Shown piece after piece: positions 60,714-64,000 of a DNA stretch of 64,000 nucleotides. The stretch is from assembly GCA_038526915.1 (NCBI GenBank), contig JBCBGF010000007.1, positions 62,001 through 126,000 on the forward strand. The letters are read 5' to 3'. Source of the stretch: JBCBGF01 sp038526915 (lineage in GTDB: Bacteria; Pseudomonadota; Alphaproteobacteria; Rhodobacterales; Rhodobacteraceae). Numbering within the stretch: the stretch's first letter is position 1; each line of letters opens with the position of its first letter. The notes beneath the pieces were generated by a model that saw only the letters and a program-made list of their open reading frames with translations, was not told where the DNA came from and made no database searches. The translations under genes and the position numbers were made by a program.

Positions 60714-61606
60714 GCGTCGGCCTCCTGTTCCTTTTGCTGGTTGCGCTGGAACAGGACGATCGGGATCACCAGGATCAACAACAGGATGATCGCCACGGCG
60801 GATGCAACGGGCCAGTCCCGGTTTGAGAAGAATTCTTCCCACAGCACCTTGCCGATCATCAGCGTGCCGGACCCACCCAGAAGCGAGGGGATCACGAATT
60901 CGCCAATGGCAGGGATGAAGACCAGAAAACACCCCGCGATGATGCCGGATCGCGACAATGGCACAGTGACCAGCCAGAAGGCCGAGGTGCGGCTGCATCC
61001 CAGATCCTCTGCCGCTTCCAAAAGCGAGTCGTCCATCCGCTCCAACGCGGCATAGATCGGCAGGATCATGAAGGGCAGATAGGTGTACACGATCCCGATA
61101 TAGACGGCGGTCGAGGTGTTCATGATCTGCAGCGGATCGGCGATGATCCCGGTCCAGAGCAGGAACTGATTGAGATAGCCCTCAGTGCTGAGGATCCCGA
61201 TCCAAGCATAGACGCGGATCAGAAAGCTCGTCCAGAACGGCAGGATCACCAGCATCATCAGCATCGGCCGCCATTCGGGCGCCGCGCGGGCCATGCCGTA
61301 GGCGATTGGATAGCCAACGAGAAGGGCCAGGAAGGTCGACACCAACGCGATCTGAAGCGAGCTGAGATATGCCTTCCAGTAGAGGTCATCCTCCGTCAGG
61401 AAAATGTAGTTGTCCCAATCGAGCTGACTGAGAAACGTGGTGAAACCGGCCCAGCCTTCGGACAGATCTAGCGTCGGCGTATAGGGCGGGATCGCCAGGG
61501 CGATGTCCGACAGCGAGATCTTGAAGATGATCCCGAAGGGCACAAGAAACAGCAGCAAAAGCCACAGATACGGAACCCCGATCAGGGTGCGGCGCGCGAC
61601 GCTCAT
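60710..61606 (-). CDS. ABC polyamine transporter permease (PotH/PotB-like)
   Basis: The product has 298 residues. Hydrophobic helices begin at 'VPYLWLLLLFLVPFGIIFKI', and the EAA-like loop reads DDSLLEAAEDLGCSRTSAFWLVTVPL. Start ATG 61606 is just after the stop of the ATPase gene. Confidence 0.93.
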   Translation of the reverse strand: MSVARRTLIGVPYLWLLLLFLVPFGIIFKISLSDIALAIPPYTPTLDLSEGWAGFTTFLSQLDWDNYIFLTEDDLYWKAYLSSLQIALVSTFLALLVGYPIAYGMARAAPEWRPMLMMLVILPFWTSFLIRVYAWIGILSTEGYLNQFLLWTGIIADPLQIMNTSTAVYIGIVYTYLPFMILPIYAALERMDDSLLEAAEDLGCSRTSAFWLVTVPLSRSGIIAGCFLVFIPAIGEFVIPSLLGGSGTLMIGKVLWEEFFSNRDWPVASAVAIILLLILVIPIVLFQRNQQKEQEADA

Positions 61607-62743
61607 CTAGGACGCCAGGATGAGGCCGGCGGTGTCCGACCAGGACAGATACACCTCATCCTCCCAGGTAAATGTCCGGCGTGACAGCCGCCGATTATTC
61701 GCCGTCTGCGCCTTGATGATCTGCCCGCCGGGCAACATCACGTGATAGGTCGAGATGTTGCCGAGATAGGCGATGTCATGCACCCGGCCCTGTACGACGT
61801 TGTTGCGGTCGGTGGGCCGCTCGGCGGAAATCGCCACCTTCTCGGGCCGGATGGCAAACACCGCGCTGCCCCCGCCCAGCCCCGCGCCCGGTGTCCCGAT
61901 GATCTCAGGCTGCCCCTCGGCCCAGACCAGCGTCGCCGACTCCGCATCCTTCACCGTCGCCCGCCCCTCGATCAGGTTCACGTCGCCGATGAAATCGGCC
62001 ACGTAGGACGAGTTCGGGCTCTCATATATCCGGTCCGGCGGGTCGACCTGTATGATCTTGCCATTGTCCATCACCGCCACGCGCGAGGCGACCGTCATCG
62101 CCTCTTCCTGATCGTGGGTGACGATCACAAACGTCGTCTCGGTCTTTTCCTGAATATCCATCAGCTCAAACTGCGTTTCTTGCCGCAGTTTTTTGTCGAG
62201 CGCGCCCAAGGGTTCATCGAGCAACAACAGCTTCGGCGCTTTCGCGAGTGCCCGCGCCAAGGCCACCCGCTGCCGCTGCCCACCCGAGATCTGATGCGGC
62301 TTACGTTTAGCGAACTTCTCCAGCCGCGTCAGCCGCAGCATCTCCCCCACACGCTCCGGGATCTGCTCCTTTGGCATATTCGAGCGTTTGAGCCCAAAGG
62401 CGATGTTGTCCCAGAGCGACAGATGCGGAAACAGTGCATAGGACTGAAACATCATGTTCACCTCGCGCCGGTTCGGCGGAATGCCCGCCATGTCCTGCCC
62501 GCCAATAGTGATCGTGCCTGCGCTCGTGCTCTCAAACCCTGCCAGCATCCGCATCAGCGTGGTCTTGCCGCAGCCCGAGGGGCCAAGCAGCGCAAAGAAC
62601 TCCTTTCGGTAGATCGACAGGTCGATGTCGTCGATGGCGACAAACTCCCCGAAGCGCTTGGTTACCCCGTCGAACCGGATCAGCGGCACCTCATCCGGAT
62701 CTGTCCAGGGGGCGAACTCAACAGGCTGGGCGGAGACGTTCAT
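61607..62743 (-). CDS. ABC polyamine transporter ATP-binding protein (PotA/PotG-like)
   Basis: The product has 378 residues. Walker A LLGPSGCGKTTLMRML, signature ISGGQRQRVALARAL, Walker B LLLLDEPLGALD and H-loop VTHDQEEAMT are present. The C-terminal TOBE domain has 'FAIRPEKVAISAERPTDRNN'. It powers import through PotH/PotI-like subunits. Confidence 0.95.
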   Translation of the reverse strand: MNVSAQPVEFAPWTDPDEVPLIRFDGVTKRFGEFVAIDDIDLSIYRKEFFALLGPSGCGKTTLMRMLAGFESTSAGTITIGGQDMAGIPPNRREVNMMFQSYALFPHLSLWDNIAFGLKRSNMPKEQIPERVGEMLRLTRLEKFAKRKPHQISGGQRQRVALARALAKAPKLLLLDEPLGALDKKLRQETQFELMDIQEKTETTFVIVTHDQEEAMTVASRVAVMDNGKIIQVDPPDRIYESPNSSYVADFIGDVNLIEGRATVKDAESATLVWAEGQPEIIGTPGAGLGGGSAVFAIRPEKVAISAERPTDRNNVVQGRVHDIAYLGNISTYHVMLPGGQIIKAQTANNRRLSRRTFTWEDEVYLSWSDTAGLILAS

Positions 62744-62766
62744 GGGCTATCCTTAACACGCAAAAC

Positions 62767-62794
62767 GCCGTGCCCGCGGGATCCCGGGCACGGC
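62767..62794 (-). terminator. Stem-loop between substrate-binding and ATPase genes
   Basis: GCCGTGCCCG (62767-62776) pairs with CGGGCACGGC (62785-62794). It lies 29 bases after the PotF-like stop. Followed by CGTTTTGC on the minus strand, it looks like a partial terminator that lowers expression of the downstream genes relative to the binding protein. Confidence 0.65.
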
Positions 62795-62822
62795 GCAAAA
62801 GGTCTTCTTGGCGGAAATCGGA

Positions 62823-63908
62823 TCAGGTCCCCGACTTCACCCGCGTCCACATCCGCGTCACCACCCGCTGCACATTCGGCGGATAGGGGCGCGTGGTGTA
62901 GAGGTTTTCCAGCGTCGACTCATCGGGATAGATCGCCGGGTCGCCGATCACGTCTTCCAACAGGAACGGTTTCGACGCCTCGTTGCCATTGGCGTAATAG
63001 ACGTAGTTCGACGCCGTCGCCATGTTCTGCGCATCCATAATGAAGTTCAGGAACTGATGCGCGCCCTCGGGGTTCGGCGCATCCGCCGGGATCGCCATCT
63101 GGTCAAACCACATCAGCGCCCCTTCCGACGGGGCGTTATAGACGATCTCAACCCCGTTATCGGCCTCCGCCGCCCGGTCCCGCGCCTGAAGCACATCGCC
63201 GGACCAGCCGAAGGCCACGCAGATATCGCCATTGGCCAGCGCGTTGATGTATTCCGAGCTGTGGAAGTTCTGAACGTAGGGCCGCACCGCTGCCAGCACG
63301 GCCTCGGCCTTCTCGATCACGTCAGGCTCATGGCTGTCAGGATCTTCGCCTAGATAGGCCAGCGCGGCCGGGATCATCTCCGCCGGCGCGTCGAGGAAAT
63401 GCACACCGCACTCGGCGAGCTTTTCCATGTTCTCGGGGTTGAAGATCAGCTCCAGCGATCCGATGGGGGCATCTTCGCCCAGAATCTCGGTCACTTCGCC
63501 CACATTGGCGCCGATGCCCGTCGTGCCCCACATGTAGTTGATGGAATAGACGTTGCCGGGGTCGTACTGGGCGGTGCGATCCTTGATCACGTCCCACAGG
63601 TTTCCGGCATTGGGCAGCTTGTCGTAATCAAGCTCCTGGAACGCACCGGCAGCAATCTGACGCTGCAGGAACGTGCCCGAGGGCACAACGACGTCATAGC
63701 CCGAGCCACCGGCCAAAAGCCGCGTCTCCAGCAGTTCGTTTGAGTCAAAGACGTCATAGACAAGGTCGAGCCCCGTCTCTTCCTCAAACTTCGTCAGCAG
63801 GTCTTCGTCGATATAGTCCGACCAGTTGTAGACACGCACTTCCTCAGCCGTGGCGGCCAGTGCGATGAGCGACGCACCCGCGGCCAGGGCGGCAATCTTC
63901 GTCATCAT
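62823..63908 (-). CDS. Periplasmic polyamine-binding protein (PotF/PotD-like)
   Basis: The product has 361 residues. The signal peptide reads 'KIAALAAGASLIALAATAEE', and the mature N-terminus has VRVYNWSDYIDEDLLTKFEEETG, the Pot-type start. Trp and Asp of NWSDY and 'YMWGTTGIGANVGEV' are the usual ligand-binding parts. ATG 63908 has GGGGAG upstream; ATG 63905 is an alternative. It is the first gene of the importer operon in this window; its promoter lies in or beyond 63909-64000. Confidence 0.94.
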   Translation of the reverse strand: MMTKIAALAAGASLIALAATAEEVRVYNWSDYIDEDLLTKFEEETGLDLVYDVFDSNELLETRLLAGGSGYDVVVPSGTFLQRQIAAGAFQELDYDKLPNAGNLWDVIKDRTAQYDPGNVYSINYMWGTTGIGANVGEVTEILGEDAPIGSLELIFNPENMEKLAECGVHFLDAPAEMIPAALAYLGEDPDSHEPDVIEKAEAVLAAVRPYVQNFHSSEYINALANGDICVAFGWSGDVLQARDRAAEADNGVEIVYNAPSEGALMWFDQMAIPADAPNPEGAHQFLNFIMDAQNMATASNYVYYANGNEASKPFLLEDVIGDPAIYPDESTLENLYTTRPYPPNVQRVVTRMWTRVKSGT

Positions 63909-64000
63909 TTCAAACTTCTCCCCATGGATCGTCGTTTTGTAAGCCGACCCCGCGATTCGCGCGGGCCTTGTGGATAGATTGCCCGATAAGCGAAGCGGCT

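Noticed and set aside
1..64000. CRISPR array, tRNA, rRNA, insertion sequence or prophage integrase
   Set aside because: I looked for spaced repeats, cloverleaf-like arms, terminal inverted repeats and integrase motifs and found none I can support. The phage-like genes are the GTA.

Overview
The window is a high-GC chromosomal segment from an alphaproteobacterium of the order Rhodobacterales (Roseobacter/Rhodobacter group). The main evidence is a near-complete RcGTA-type gene transfer agent (GTA) cluster in canonical order, flanked by mltG on one side and cysE plus a DksA-like gene on the other. Supporting evidence is the pdhA-pdhB-small ORF-pdhC operon, in which both PdhB and PdhC carry a lipoyl domain, and the overall codon and base use. 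I see no plasmid, insertion sequence, CRISPR, tRNA or rRNA.

Layout. (1) 1-4614, minus: the 5' part of a family-5 ABC substrate-binding protein, a UDP-glucuronate decarboxylase and a glycosyltransferase. (2) 4831-13628, plus: a large secreted glycoside-hydrolase-like protein, a flippase-type ABC exporter, then PhzF-like, Fur/Mur-like, enolase, methyltransferase and cupin genes. Blocks 1 and 2 together look like a surface-glycan locus next to housekeeping genes. (3) 13681-20621: anmK, tyrS, a DUF3179 protein, two cyclophilins, pgk and class I fructose-bisphosphate aldolase. (4) 20744-25166: an ftsB-like gene and the pyruvate dehydrogenase operon. (5) 25208-27618: cysK, cysE and a DksA/TraR-like zinc protein. 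(6) 27573-42340, minus: the GTA cluster read from g1 (small terminase, high coordinates) to g15 (megatron), followed by a DUF2793 gene and a small DUF7742-like gene. (7) 42382-48883, minus: fabD-fabG-acpP-[HisA-like]-[arginase-like]-fabF-mltG, that is, the fatty-acid synthesis cluster with two extra genes inserted. (8) 49007-55060: a small membrane protein, rpsF-rpsR-rplI, phhA with a divergent Lrp-type regulator, tig, and rplM-rpsI. (9) 55388-58557: small ORFs, a nonsense-split hydrolase/LuxR gene, a thioesterase, an enoyl-CoA hydratase and a DUF1801 protein. (10) 58564-63908, minus: a polyamine-type ABC importer (PotF-A-H-I order) with a glutamine-synthetase-like gene, consistent with putrescine uptake and gamma-glutamylation.

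How the genes work together. The GTA block would package random host DNA into small tailed particles: terminase g1/g2, portal g3, protease g4, capsid g5, connectors g6-g8, tail tube g9, chaperones g10/g10.1, tape measure g11, baseplate g12-g15. It has one consensus-like promoter before g1, and most of its genes overlap by a few bases, which implies one long co-translated transcript. The clearest departures from expectation are the missing g3.5 gene, a HisA paralogue with altered active-site residues beside an arginase-family protein inside the fab cluster, the stop-interrupted hydrolase-LuxR gene, two near-identical lipoyl-domain coding segments, and a 24-bp dyad just before pdhA.

Limits. All calls come from reading motifs and context; no alignment or database search was run. 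Promoter and terminator calls are pattern matches only.
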